A stretch of DNA of 64,000 bases from Protonemura montana. Taxonomy: Eukaryota > Arthropoda > Insecta > Plecoptera > Nemouridae. Both the position numbers and the translations under genes were made by a program. The stretch spans positions 5,952,001 through 6,016,000 of the forward strand of contig OX387606.1 in the NCBI GenBank assembly GCA_947568835.1, given 5' to 3'. Of the stretch, positions 1 through 12,905 are shown piece by piece (within the stretch, counting starts at the first letter, position 1; each line of letters opens with the position of its first letter). The notes under the pieces are model-generated. The model was not told the origin of the DNA. It searched no databases and was given only the letters and a program-made list of their open reading frames with translations.

Positions 1-642
1 AGTGAGATGCAAGAGTGTCGCAGTTGTCCTGTCGTGAACATGACGAACGTGTCTATTGCAGAGACACGCGGGAGCATTTCTCGCGATCTAGTTTAGGGTA
101 TAGGCAGACTTTTGGGACGTAGGGCGTCGAATGTGTTGCGATTTTGAATGCGTTGTCGCGTTTTTATCGACTACTTTGTCCACCTATTGGTAACCGTTGA
201 TATCGACAAGTTATTGGGTGACAATTTTTTAGATTTTTTAGAGAATATATTCGAATAAATTCGTCTTGATTGAAGCGAAACAGGCTAGGTGTCGCGGACA
301 ACGATTTTGGAAGCAACATTTGTTCTATTTGCTTTGTGCAAACGTTCCAAAATATGTTACAATTTATGCCAAATTGCGTTGCACTCAAAATATCAACGAA
401 TAGTTACAAAATGAAACTATTTAAAACAAATGCGTTCTGAGTTTTCAGAGTGGGTCCAACTTTTTTTAACATTCACTGACATTCATTACTTAGTCAAGAT
501 TTGTTTCTTTGTAAATATGTTAAAAAATGGATACAGTTTGAAAGCAATGCTAGGAAAATGTATTCACGAGTCTCAAAACAGTGTTTTTCGTTGTTTTATA
601 AATGTTTGTTAATTGCTTATCTCGACATGGAATCAACACACT

Positions 643-696
643 CAACGGTTGCCGTGGCAACAACGGTTGCCATGAAAACAACGGTTGCCATCGCAC
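643..696 (+). repeat. Three 18-bp tandem units with RFX X-box motif
   Basis: CAACGGTTGCC occurs at 643, 661 and 679, exactly 18 bp apart. The first unit forms GTTGCCGTGGCAAC (648-661), a full palindromic X-box matching the RFX transcription factor consensus. The other two units keep the GTTGCC half-site followed by AT. Confidence 0.75.
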
Positions 697-1620
697 AGTT
701 TTGAAAAAAAATACGCGCATTGCACAGAAAATTTAGCTTTTAAATGATTGAATATCGCTTTACGTCATGAAGTTTAAGCAAATCTGTATTGTTTCGGTGA
801 TGTAACAAAAAAATGTTAGTTTCCCAACTTTAAATTGCACTGTTATTGTCGGTGATAGTAATTGCTATAAACGTGGAAACTATGACGTACATAACCTTAT
901 TCCGAAAGCCACAATGCATTATACACAACAGTGTGTTTCTGACATCCACCGTAAATAACACGAAGAAAAAAAGGAGACGATGATAAATTTATTTATAAAA
1001 AAAAACGAGTAAAAAATAAGCTAAAATAGATATTTCAAGTTCAGTTTATTGAAAAAAATGTATTTTTCAAAGTCGCCGAGAAAACGAATGAGAAATAAGA
1101 AAGAGGTAAAATTGGTAAGATTTTTTTTCTTTCCCCCTTCGACCTGATACGTTTGAAAATAGACACAATCATCTGTTTTCCCCACCGCTTGCCTGAATCG
1201 TGGCAGGGTGGGTGGAGAGCGGAAGCATCCATTACCCCGTGGAGTCGGCTCCTTGATTCTTGCCGCAGAAACGGGGCCCGTCGGATTCTACGAGACAACT
1301 GCATTGATTTCGTGTCAACCAGAGCTTACCCGTTTTGTGACAGATTTTGCAGTGTTGTTTTCGTATTTTCTGTACTTACAGCTGACCTAGACCACGGCAA
1401 TCTTAGAGGATTGATATTCTGGGCTGCTTTCTGAGCTCCTACGAAGAACGGGGTGGGCCAGTTACTAGAGTATTTTTCTTTTTCTTTGACTTTCCTGAAC
1501 ACTCTGTACAAAATTAAGTCCATGGCTTTGCAAGATAAATTGGGTTGTTTTTACATTCTGTTATCCAGTGGTACAATTGTTTACAATAACAGCTAGAGAG
1601 CCAGTGATTAGGTTAAACTT

Positions 1621-1695
1621 TCTGCTGAGTAAACGAGCCGTTAATACGTGGTAACGGTAGGTGCCACCCGATGGCGCTTGCTGCCGTCTTTTTAA
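1621..1695 (+). repeat. Dispersed 76-bp repeat, copy A
   Basis: This stretch matches the reverse complement of 50429-50504 over its whole length, with about nine differences by eye. It includes the perfectly shared CCACCCGATGGCGCTTGC and AAACGAGCCG. It has no coding capacity. It is probably a short interspersed or miniature element of a family I cannot name. Confidence 0.75.
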
Positions 1696-2039
1696 GCGAA
1701 CCTTTACAATTAAATGATTACGACCTATAATATCGATACGCGTAGATCAATCGCCAAGTTTACCATAAATTAAGATAGATTGAGCAAATGCAAATAACTG
1801 GCGAAAAATAACGAAATTAAATTTTTTAGCACTCGAAACGACGGTGACTCCTCCTAGTAGAAGTAGAATTCTCCATTTTTGTCGGTAAAGTAGTAATTCG
1901 GCGGCCAATTTTGGCCAAAAGTGGGACAAACATTTTTTCACTAGTACATCACACACACATTGGTTTTTATTAGATGAAAGTTTGTAGATTTATTCTCAGA
2001 TCAAGTATTTAGTCTCATGCTTATCATTTTTGATTTCAG

Positions 2040-2076
2040 TTGAAGTTGCTGTTGGCGATTTCCATCCACGTGACAG
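2040..2076 (+). other. Possible 37-nt exon (weak)
   Basis: The acceptor tcatttttgatttcag and donor ACAG|GTAATT flank 37 nt. Two frames are open (LKLLLAISIHVT or EVAVGDFHPRD). There is no neighbouring exon to test phase, so this may be chance. Confidence 0.12.
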
Positions 2077-5000
2077 GTAATTAAAATGTTTCTGTAAGTT
2101 CAGGCCACTTTTACAATGTTATTTTTAAAAAATAACTGCTAGTAATCATCATGGTAACAGCCAATCAGATGCTTCTATTTCCATCTTAACCCCGGGTCTT
2201 TTATTTAACTGGATATTATAAAAATTGTTTAACTCAAGAGCTGAAAAATGTTGTAAAACAGGAAACGGATGTTAAATAGTGTTGGCTAGGTGACTTCTCA
2301 CCTATAGGTAACCGAATTGCCTTCAAAAAAATATGTTGAGTTTTTTTTTTATAAAAGGGGTAAGCATACACGGTCGCACAATTAGAGGAAACCAACCATG
2401 TTAAAGTGAACTCAAATCAGCCACATCAAAGTGTTGGTAGGTAAGCCACCAAACGCAAACCGTCTACATTTTTTTTTAGCTCACAACACCTGATATTTTC
2501 ACAAAAACTTCATCGCCAATGAAATGATCCACAGAATTATTACATGTATATTAAACCTAGCTGCCGCATGCTATAAAAACGACATTAAAAAAAAAGTCAC
2601 TCACGCTTGCAATCTATCCTGACCCAATGATTTACGAGCAAGTAATGAGACAGGCATGAAAGGGTCAAGCAGCCCTCCAACCTGCCAAGAGCCTACAATG
2701 GCTCATTGTTACTACGCCCAGCAACTTGAATCGCAGCATACTGATTACCTAACGTATTACAATATCAAATGCCGATGAATGGGAGTCACGCGTGTATCGC
2801 TCGAGTTAAAGTATTCTAATGACTCCACCATGGATACGCTCGAACGCATTCGGCGGGCTCTGACCGAAATGACGAATTCACTGGCCGGAATCGGAACGAA
2901 ATCACAAAGATCTTGATTAGATTGAGATGCAAATTCGTGGTTGTTTAACAAAGTGGGTTGCCAGGGGATTATTTTCGCGGGGTAAACAAATTATGCTTGG
3001 GTGTACGCGATTTTGTATGCTGGTTGGCTGTGCTTTTGGTCATCCGGCTTTGAAGAGATTGAGAGGCCCCGGTTGGAGATTAGGAGGTCGTATTTGAGGC
3101 CACCGGGAAAAGCGGCCGGATGCCAAGAAGATTTTAACCTCAGGGGTGGCAAGTTTGGTGGAAAGGTGTTCTCAAACTTTGTATGCTGTTTTAGTGATGT
3201 TGTGACTTAGGAGGATTTGTCTACTTATTTTTTAAGTTGTGTAGTTAATCAGAACGTCCCAAATAGTGTACGACCATGCACTGTAATAGGTAATTTACTT
3301 TTTAAGACAAGATATGCCTGACCATACTATAGGTTCGCTAAACTGAAAGCCACTAAACCTGCTTTCTTGTCACTGGATTGTGAGGTGCACTTACAATTTT
3401 GCAAGAACAGTGCTTGACAACACTTACCAAGCATTTCTCCAAACGTCCTAACCAGAAAAAAAAAAATGCTAACGCGTTCAAAAGCGTGACCTGCGAATTG
3501 CAGCGCTCACCGCGGCCGACACTCGTACTAGGCGCGCCTTTACAAATCCACTCGACAGTTTCAATCGCTTGGGTTCGTGCTCGGAATCAAGCCGCGGGGA
3601 GCGGGGCAATCGTTACGAGGCCTCCTCCGCCTCTTCGCCGACAAACGGGTAACAATCTCTGCGCGCTTCCGCCTCCTGCCGCGCGGCGCGCGACCAGCGC
3701 GGCCTCGATGATTGAAGGAGGCTCGCTTTGCATACTCAAACACGAGGGGGGCGAGAGTTAAAACTCGGATAGAGATCGACATACTAGCATCGAAAACACA
3801 CAACTTTCATGTTTCAAGAAACTTATCTGTTCGGAAAACTTGACTGGATTTTCTTCTCTTTGCGACTTTGCCTAACCCTTTTCTTCTTTACATATTGAAG
3901 GAAATTCATTTTCATGGGCAAAAGCTTCTTGTTGAGTCAACTAAACTTTGAGCGAACCTAAAAACAGGGATTCTTCTGTCAAAAGTTGAATTTAAATTCA
4001 AAGGAATTGTATGCTTTAGATAATTGACCGAAAACAAAAGAATCTTTCGCTTCTGTGTTCACAACTCTGAGTTTTAATTCGTCCAATAACATTAATTGTG
4101 AAACATATTATGCGATGGAACAAAAGAAGATGTGTACAATAATTGTTGCGTTTGAAATGATAAGCTACAAAGGAAAGTTTTGAACATCTTGGAATACAAT
4201 TTCGTAACCCGGCGCCTCCGCCTCTGAATCTGACCAATAGTAAGAAAATCTTAGCACGTCTTGCAGACATACACAGATCTGAATCCGATTTAAGTGCCAA
4301 GCAAATTAAGGTGAAACAAATAACGATAGCAAACAGTGTGTTAACTTTTAACGATACCAAAAAAAGAATAATAATTTTACACATCTTTTAAACTGTCTTA
4401 ACAGAGCGTGTTACGGTGATTTGGTCACCGGTTATGGGACGCCCCCAACCTCTTGCCTTATTTTTTTCACTGGACAAAACTCTGCTGCAGCCGGCGTCGC
4501 ATAAGCAAGATTCTGCTCCATTATGTAACACCCCTCGTGGGGGGGAGGGGGGGGCGACCACTTCGGCTGCCCAAGCCTGACACGTTTCACCCCCAGAATA
4601 TTCTAACATGCTGCCAGATAAAGTCTGCCGCTTCGAATTGTTGGCAAAAGAGTTATTGTTCCATCAAAAGGGAAGGAGGAAATGGACATAGCAGGGTGCT
4701 CGGACTGGTCCAGAAGGATACGCTGCTGCTGCTTCTGCTGGAGTGGTGGTGGAGGAAAGAGTCCTTTTAAGAGGATTCTGGGATGTACTTGGAACTGGCT
4801 CGGAAAGCGATTTTTCTCTATTATAGCTTGTGGAAAAATGTATCGAAGAGGATAATAACTCTAGTTGAGAGACCAGATATAGCTCGAGAGCGTTACTCCT
4901 ACTACGCTCGCCGTTTTCTTTTGTAGCCGCTCCGCTCAGCGCTCAGCGCTCAGTTCACCGTTTATCGAGCGATTTGTGTTTGCTAAATAACGATATGTCG

Positions 5001-8000
5001 ATCACCAGTTTTATTAAGATTATCAGCTCAAATATTGTGATACGCTTCTTCCATATATATTAGGGCACACAACTGTCTACAGAGGGAAATCTGCTTCGGT
5101 AAAAACGCAAAGATTTTCGTTATTTATGAACTTAAAAGAGCGTGGATTACACATTTTAAAAGTAATTTGCATCTGCTTATCGCTCTGGCATGCTTCCATC
5201 GTCGTCGCGGCTGGACGAAACGAAAACGCTGAAGTTCGGCATTGCGGTCGAATCAGGTCCTTCCTTGCCCTCTCTTCAGAGTAGGGACTCGAGGGGGCCA
5301 GAGGGCTAAATGTTTATGCGACATTAAAATCATTTCCGAGTAAATATAAATAAATCACAGGAATTATTCGCTCCAATTCCATAATGTGTTGCGTGTCTCT
5401 GTGACAGGCCGCTGAATTGGTAGAGTTTCCTAATTTAATCTTGATCCTATTATAATAATTTAAGCAGATGAAAAAACCCGTCAAAGAAATTATTATCATC
5501 TCAATATACAGAAGCATTTCCTCGAGGGAAAAGAAAATGAGCTGTATATTTGCATTTCCCTTATATCCTCCCCCCTTCCCTAACCCGCTCTTCGCCGCCA
5601 CGCTCCACGACCAACTTTTTGATGTTAGTGTCTACGCCAATTGTCTGATATTGTCAAGTCTGGTGAACGTCTTCCCCTGCCGAAACCTTGCTGATCACGA
5701 GCCGAACAACGAACGTGTATTTACAATTCAAACACTTTCCTGGGGCTCAGACGACGACGCCGACGCCGATGCGAAACCCTCGCTCTCACAGCCGAATCGG
5801 GGAGAGACGCAAGGCGTGAAACCTCCTCCTTCTCCGCACCTTTCTTCGCCGTCCGAGTTATTTTCTATCAATGGACTCATAATTGGAAGCCGGATTCGGG
5901 CCCGCCAGATATAATTGGTGTTGTATTCAATTACATCCTTGGAACTCGGTTCACGTCAAGAAATAACCAGGCGCTATTGAGAAGAAGTTTCTTTCAGTGT
6001 AATCCTAGATGGGTCAGCCATCATGGTAAACATAACAAGACGTGAAAGGTCATGAGATGCTCAGACCCCTTCACTACTGCGGAGAGGTCAGGTCCCTGAG
6101 GTCAGATTCCGAGGTAGCTCTATATAGATATATCACGCGGACTATGCTGGCAGCGAGCAATTCATAACTCTTATACCTTGCAAACGTAATGAGATATTTC
6201 TTGGAGATTCGGTGAGCGTTGAGCCAGATATGACTGGCCCCTGACGGCGACATTTTCAAGTCTGCAGCTGCAGAATTTCTAAAGAAGAAAAAAAAACTCA
6301 TGAGCTACGGGAAACTAGGTTGGTTATAGGAAAAGTCAACAATGTGTACCAAATAGGTTGCGGATTAAATTGAAAATTACTTATATGGCGAGGGAAATGA
6401 ACTGGCATAGTACCTACATGATTCTATCAGTCTGCTGTTAACATTCACCGAGATTTACTAAGTTAAATTGGTACGCAGGTATCAGGCATGAGAACATTAT
6501 TGAATGTCTCCTTGCAGTCGTTTTAGTACATGAAAGTGGTAAAGGATGCTTTTATGCTAAATGCTGCTGCATGATGGCAATTCCTTATTCACTATGCGAT
6601 CTGAACGTGAAGTTGTGAACCACTCTTTCCTCACCCACTCTCCTCACTCTCTCTCTCTCTCTCTCATTATGGAAGACCTAAGCAATCGGTCTTGCTTAGA
6701 TCTGCAAACTGCGAATTGTTGGTCAATAAATTCTATCTCTAGCAGTTCTGATTCCAACCGCAATTGGCGCGTTTTGCACAGGACTGCTTGACGGCCAAAG
6801 AAACGAGCAAGACTTTCGATATTAGCAGATAGTTACCCTTTCAGAAGTACACTGCTAACTTATTATTGGTTTACAGGAGAGGGAGCGATATAGCATTTTC
6901 TCGTGAAGCCATTCTATTATCTTATTGATTTCGTTACAAAGCAACACCGAGCGTTTGTAGTTGAAGCATTTTGGGATAATGCATACGCCAACAGTAACAT
7001 AAGATAGTCGAACTGAGTAGCTCTTCTCTCGATCAAAGCATCTCCAAAGCTACAACTTTTTTTAATCAAACATTGAACCTCTCCAGCTTGGTGAATTTAT
7101 TATTTTATTTTTTCAGAGAAATCGGCTATATTGGACAAATTTTACTGCACACATTTTACTTGCCGAATCGTACATAGCGAAACCTTGCAGTTTTTATCGT
7201 ATAGTTCCGGTAGGAAAAGAAGGTACATTCCCCAACCTATAGGGATGTCATTTTCAGCTAGTATAAATGGGTCCATTTTAAACGGACTATCGCAGTGTCA
7301 CAGTTGATCTTATTCGAATTATTTCTGCATCTGAGTCTATAAGGACAGTCCCTCTTAACGCAATTTCGACCAACTTAGATAGAAATAATCTAAATTCTAG
7401 ATTAGTCTTAAATCCTCATATAAATAATCCTACATCCTAGGTTCCTAGTGACAGCTCGCAACCTAACTGCAAACCAAATAACTAAAGCTGTTGTCTTGGC
7501 AAGTCTTTAATGGCTGCCGCCAGTTATTACGAACACGAAAAAGATATAAGAAAAAGTGAAAAACAATTTTGATTAACAACTTAGTCACTAAAGAAACCAT
7601 AAAATACTGTTTTCCAAAGATTTTAAATAAATAACAACAAAACATATTTTTATAATCATTATTTGCCAAGAAATTTTTTTTTGCTGGCTGGCAAAAAAAT
7701 TAGAACATTTGTATCATAAACATGCTTTTGCAAGCTGCATTTAAACAACCTTGCAGAATGTTTCGCACTTTCACCTAGACGACCAGCGTCGGCAGTCTTA
7801 CGAGCACCATGCGGCGTTTAAGTCGTATAAGTAAGTCGATGAACGATGGTAATGCTATTGCTGCGAGAAGGCGAACAAAGACGAGCTAGAAATTAATCGA
7901 CTAAAACAATGAGCTGCAAAGGAAATTGTGTATAAGAGAAAGTAAACCTTTCACGTGCGGACCTTCGGATTACAAACAAAGGATACATCCTGAAAGGAGT

Positions 8001-9134
8001 GTAGAATAGGGAAGGCGCGATTAGGAATTGAATTTGCTTCCGAAAGCAACACGCGCGGACATGACAAGTACTAGAGTGTCTCGCTGCGAATGCGATGGGT
8101 GTATTTAGTCGAGTTTCTTAAAGAAAAATTCTCAGTTAATTGGTTCCGTGATGAAATCCACTTCATTTTTTCCAAAGATTTCGCAGCGTGAGTCGCCAGT
8201 TTAAAGAATATCTAATTACATTTGTTTACGGCGAAAGGTTCACTACGAATGTTTATCGATTCTTTCTTATGTGATGACAGCACGCTCTTGTGTACAGAGA
8301 AAAATACTTCCCGCGCTTTTCACGTCTGATATATACCAAATGAATGTGCCGAAAAAAACCGTCCGGATCTATTTCCCAGTTTCCCTGGGTTGAAATGAGC
8401 AATGGCGACAAGGAAACGCGTCATCGCCTATACCCCTTCCCAATCCTTTGACAGATATACCACATTTTTTACGACAAACGCAAGAAAAAAAAAACAATCC
8501 TAAAATGGCGCCCATTTGTCGCGAGTGGAAAATTGAGCTAATAGCGATCAGTCCTGCTCAGCTCACAAACAGTGATGTGTACACTGTATACACTAACTCA
8601 TTGTAAATAATAAGTTGTTTTTCCTGCTACGACCGGCCGTGTAGATAGCTTTCCGCATGGTAAACTATCTCTCCAGCTCCTTGCTTCCAGAATCCAGACC
8701 CAAATGCCTGGAGGCGGTCCAACTATCCTTTCTTTCCCACAGCTCCTCCTAGAATCCTTTCTCTCTCTCTCTCTCCCTCTCTCTCTCTTCCCTGACTATA
8801 ACACAGCAAATCCCATTCTTTCTTTCTCTCTCCGTTTCTTACTCGCCAGGCCCAGCATGCTCGTTCCTCCTCTGCATGCCCCACTGCAGCAGATATATCA
8901 TCGCTAACTGCTTCACGAGGCCGTCAAGGCAGCATTGTCTATATCAATGTATTTTCAGATGGGAAAAACAAATATTGAAAATGTGTGCATGCATATACAC
9001 GAGAATGACGCGGAAAAAAATCTTGATGACAATCGCAATATTTTCGAAAAACGACAGCTAATAGCAGACAACACAATATAGGCACCCGAGGATGTATGTG
9101 TAGTCGTTTCAGAAGGAGCTAATTTGAAAGGCAA

Positions 9135-9155
9135 CCCCCCCCCCCCCCCCCCCCC
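9135..9155 (+). repeat. Poly-C tract, 21 nt
   Basis: An uninterrupted C run followed by T and CCCC. Confidence 0.9.
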
Positions 9156-9604
9156 TCCCCTCTGACGTCGCACTCCTCTCGGGAGGCTAGTCTGTCGTTT
9201 TCACCAAAAATAAATATGATTTAAAGTCTCGTTGTAACCGGTGTGTTGCTAATGCCCGTTTTGTGATATATCACTATGGATGCAAAATTTTGCAATTTGA
9301 TTCGTTGTCTTTGAAACGTTTGTCTCAATTTCGGTGGCATATTCTTGGCGTTGTCAAGTTTCCAATTAGATGTCGTTAACGGGTGAGTACATCCAGCGAT
9401 AAGGACCTTTATCTCATTCGAAGAGTGGCGCAAGCTAGATAACTAATAGCACTATCGATTGCTTCTTGATGAAGCTCACCTATGTACACTAGAGGTAGAG
9501 ATCTTGAGTTTAGAGTGTATGTAGCGCATGCATTGTAATGAGGGTAACTAAGTTATAATTGTTGTGGTGAGTGACGGACTTGCTCTGTTGTAATTGACTT
9601 GTGG

Positions 9605-9690
9605 TTCTAAAAAGGACCTAAATAGTCGACGTTTCGTCGGCGTTGGCGCCGACATCTTCAGGACTGTGTCGAGGCGGCAGGTGTTCGCCG
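9605..9690 (-). repeat. Retroelement-like fragment with gaagatgtcggc...gaaacgtcgac motif
   Basis: On the minus strand the segment reads cctgaagatgtcggcg, then gacgaaacgtcgac. An arrangement like this recurs beside retroelement 3' ends in many invertebrate genomes (general recollection, not checked). GTCGGCG-TTGG-CGCCGAC (9636-9653) is a perfect 7-bp hairpin. No reverse transcriptase reading frame remains. Confidence 0.3.
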
Positions 9691-12600
9691 CTTATATTGG
9701 GAAGGTTCCCTACCCGGTGCTGGTCGTTGGGGGTGGGTAATCGGACAATCAGAATAATTACTTGTGTACTTATTCTGTATTGTATTACAATTTTAAAGTC
9801 TTGAAAGTTACTTTGAAAGCGGATGCAAGTGATAGAAGTAATAATGCTCGAGCATTAATCTGGGTTCGACGGGAATGTTAGTGAAATGATGTGGACTCGA
9901 TTCTAGCGCAAATGCGCTAACTGGTAATGTTCTTTCGGCTAATCTTAAACTCCATGTCCAGTAACGGAGTTGTATAAACAGAATTAATTTTCAGTGCTTT
10001 TTCCAGAAATTTTAAGGGACTGAGTACAAAAGTATCTCCAATTTGGGAATCCTAACATGTAAATGTTTTGTCGGTTTCAACTAGTAATATTTGGTTTTCT
10101 GGATAAAATTAATATTTCATGTGTCTTTTCTGCCAAAGTTTTTTTCCATCATTTTATTTAATCAATTTCTTTTAACATGTAGAAATTTAATCATGACATG
10201 AACATTAAAATTTCAAATGTCAAAGATAAAAAAATAATCAAAACATTATGTAATTGGTTATTACGTGCGAAAAAATGTGAGATAAACATTTTCAATACCT
10301 GACATGTTTAATGCGGTTAAGCCGAAGTTTTCCAATGTGCACCTAAATGTTTGAATATTTATTCTCCCTGCAGAGCTAGAAGTGTGGAATTTCTTATTTT
10401 TGAATGATTGTTCCATGGTTAGCAGCTAAGTTTCACACCTTCAGGAATCTATAAAAAATATCTCCAACACTTTACAAAGTAAACGGTTTTTATTCTTTGA
10501 TCGTAACTCTTTAGTTTTAGATTTAACTTTTAGTTTTGTTCATGTTAGTTTTAGTTTTAATTTACTAAAATTACAATTACCAAAAGTAATTTACTATTAA
10601 ATATTTATATATATATACATATAGAGGTATTTTTATTAGCAAATATTTATTATAAAAGTAACGTGTTTATAATTGACAATTTTCGATATCATAAATAATG
10701 ATCTTTTGACAAATAAATAAAATACAGCTGGTTACAACGGCATTTGTCAGATCGGTTTCAAAATGCAAATGGATGGCGAATGTTTGGCATAAAATCCACC
10801 ACACACACATGTAGGGTCAATGCAATAATATGACTATCAAAACCAATGCAATACCGAGAATACCATCACTCGAATACCGAGTTGTTCGCATAGACAATCA
10901 ATCAACCAGTTTGAATTATTGAATTTATATCATACAGTAATTTATTTATGCATCGCGTTTTGATATTTTGATTCATACTCATACAAAGCCGTAAGTTTAT
11001 ATCAAATGACGACGTCATTAAAATGTGAACTACAACTTGACGCTGATATTTCGTATATTAACGTATCGTGTTACCGATATTCGCCACACTATATTAAGGT
11101 CTGTAATTATGTTAATTATGTTCTGATGAAAATAACCAGGTCAGTAAAGTTCCTTCACGTTAATTGGAAGCTAAGTTAAGTTGTGAACTTCGAATGGCAA
11201 GTACACGATACCAACGTCACGATAACAAACAGAAAAAAAAACAAGGCACAGTTGAAGAAGATATTATCCAAGTCTTGTACTTTAACAAAGGAGGCATAAC
11301 AACATGTCACCGTCAATGAGCGAGCCTGACTTTGTCTGCCGACAACTTGACAGGGAAATTCTCGGCTTTTTGCCTGTGCGTTCAAGATCCATGTATAATA
11401 CTGGCTGTAATGAGTTGGTAGGAGGGTTGCGTGCTGGATAGCCAACTGCCACGTAGTAATGGCCTGGTAGCATGGGTAGGTCAGGAGTATGGAACCTCTA
11501 GAAGCGAGCTACTCGAGAAGAGTGCCATGCGCGATCGAATATAGCTTGACCACTCGGCAGCGTGCTTTGCGGCGTTTTATATCAAGTGAATCAAAAGTCT
11601 GAGTTGATTGGTTTGGTGATTAGTCATGGAATTTTTAGAAACACTGCGTTTTATTTTAGGTATTACGAGTACGGATGTACACGTTAAAAAAACTACTCAT
11701 TCAAGAAGCGTCATCAATTGAGATAATTAAATTTTAATTTCCACATCAACATATAAAAGATGATCAAATATGTCTAGAAACCGCAGCTTTTAAGTTCAAC
11801 GCGAGTATCTGAATCGTTGATTGTGCCAGCGAGTGATGTGAAACAGATCTAATGACATTAGCTAACGATTGCGTGATGATGAATATGATCTAGTAGCTCA
11901 TTCAAAGTGAGGAGAGGATATCCGGTGTAGCCACGTAGCCAATGATTCTCGAAGAGCACCGAGGGTACCTCAGAACTACTTCAGAATATCTCTATCCGCC
12001 GAAAACATGTATGGCCATCTATCCAATCAGGCGCTCCTGTTTCGTAACTAGAAGGAGGCTTCATTTCTGAAACCGTTACGAGAAGTCAAACAGTAGGATT
12101 CTGCTTAAATGTCAATTAAGCTAAGAGATAGCATCGACCCATATAAGACCCCAAATGGCATTGTTCGTTGTTAAATTCCTACCCAGCCAAGGCACGGTCC
12201 GTGACCGGCGAAATCAACAGTAGGCTTAGCTTGGTTTAAGCGCAATATTTGACATTTATTAAATCAACTACATTTTGCAAAGCAAATGAATTTAGACAGC
12301 ACGTCTAGAAAGATAGCTTCTAACACATGGATCTGAAATAAAAAAGGAATTTTTTGCGAAATAGAAATACATGACGGTTATACAAGGCACTATTTATTCT
12401 TATTTTTTATTTTTTTAATACAAAGAGCGGCTTAAAATTTAAACCTCAATTGATCAAGGTTACAACTTAAAACTAGAAAAGCTAGAAAATTATTTCCTTT
12501 TATTTGACAGAAGAATTAAAACCACATTTGAATGTAAATTTTGAATTTTTTTTTAATATTTGTGAAATTACCTTTTTTAAACCTATCAGAATATCATGAC

Positions 12601-12875
12601 ATCAGTCAAATTAGATTTTACCTTCAAACCAGAGTTTAAACTAAGCTAAGCTCAACTTTGGTGAAATCGGCGATGCCAGTGATCTTTTGAAACTCCATGC
12701 CCTTCCAGATGCACGTTCAAAGTTCGCATGACTAGCAAGCCAAGAGAATTGTGGTCTCAACTCAACGATGCGTTAAGTTATTGTCTGCGATATTAATTAC
12801 TGGCAACGCGAGCGCGTGATGTGCATGCATGCAAATCTAGCCGGGCTTACGTGGCGAGGCAAAGCGAAGCGTCGT

Positions 12876-12905
12876 GACGGCGAGGGCGTCGGGACGGCGA
12901 GGGCG
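12876..12905 (+). repeat. GACGGCGAGGGCG direct repeat
   Basis: Two exact 13-bp copies lie 17 bp apart in a CpG-rich patch. A POU octamer ATGCAAAT lies 40 bp upstream (12829-12836). Confidence 0.6.

Noticed and set aside
5468-5914. 148-codon + strand frame
   Set aside because: It begins in AT-rich DNA and runs into an islet of gacgacgccgacgcc; no domain and no splice support.
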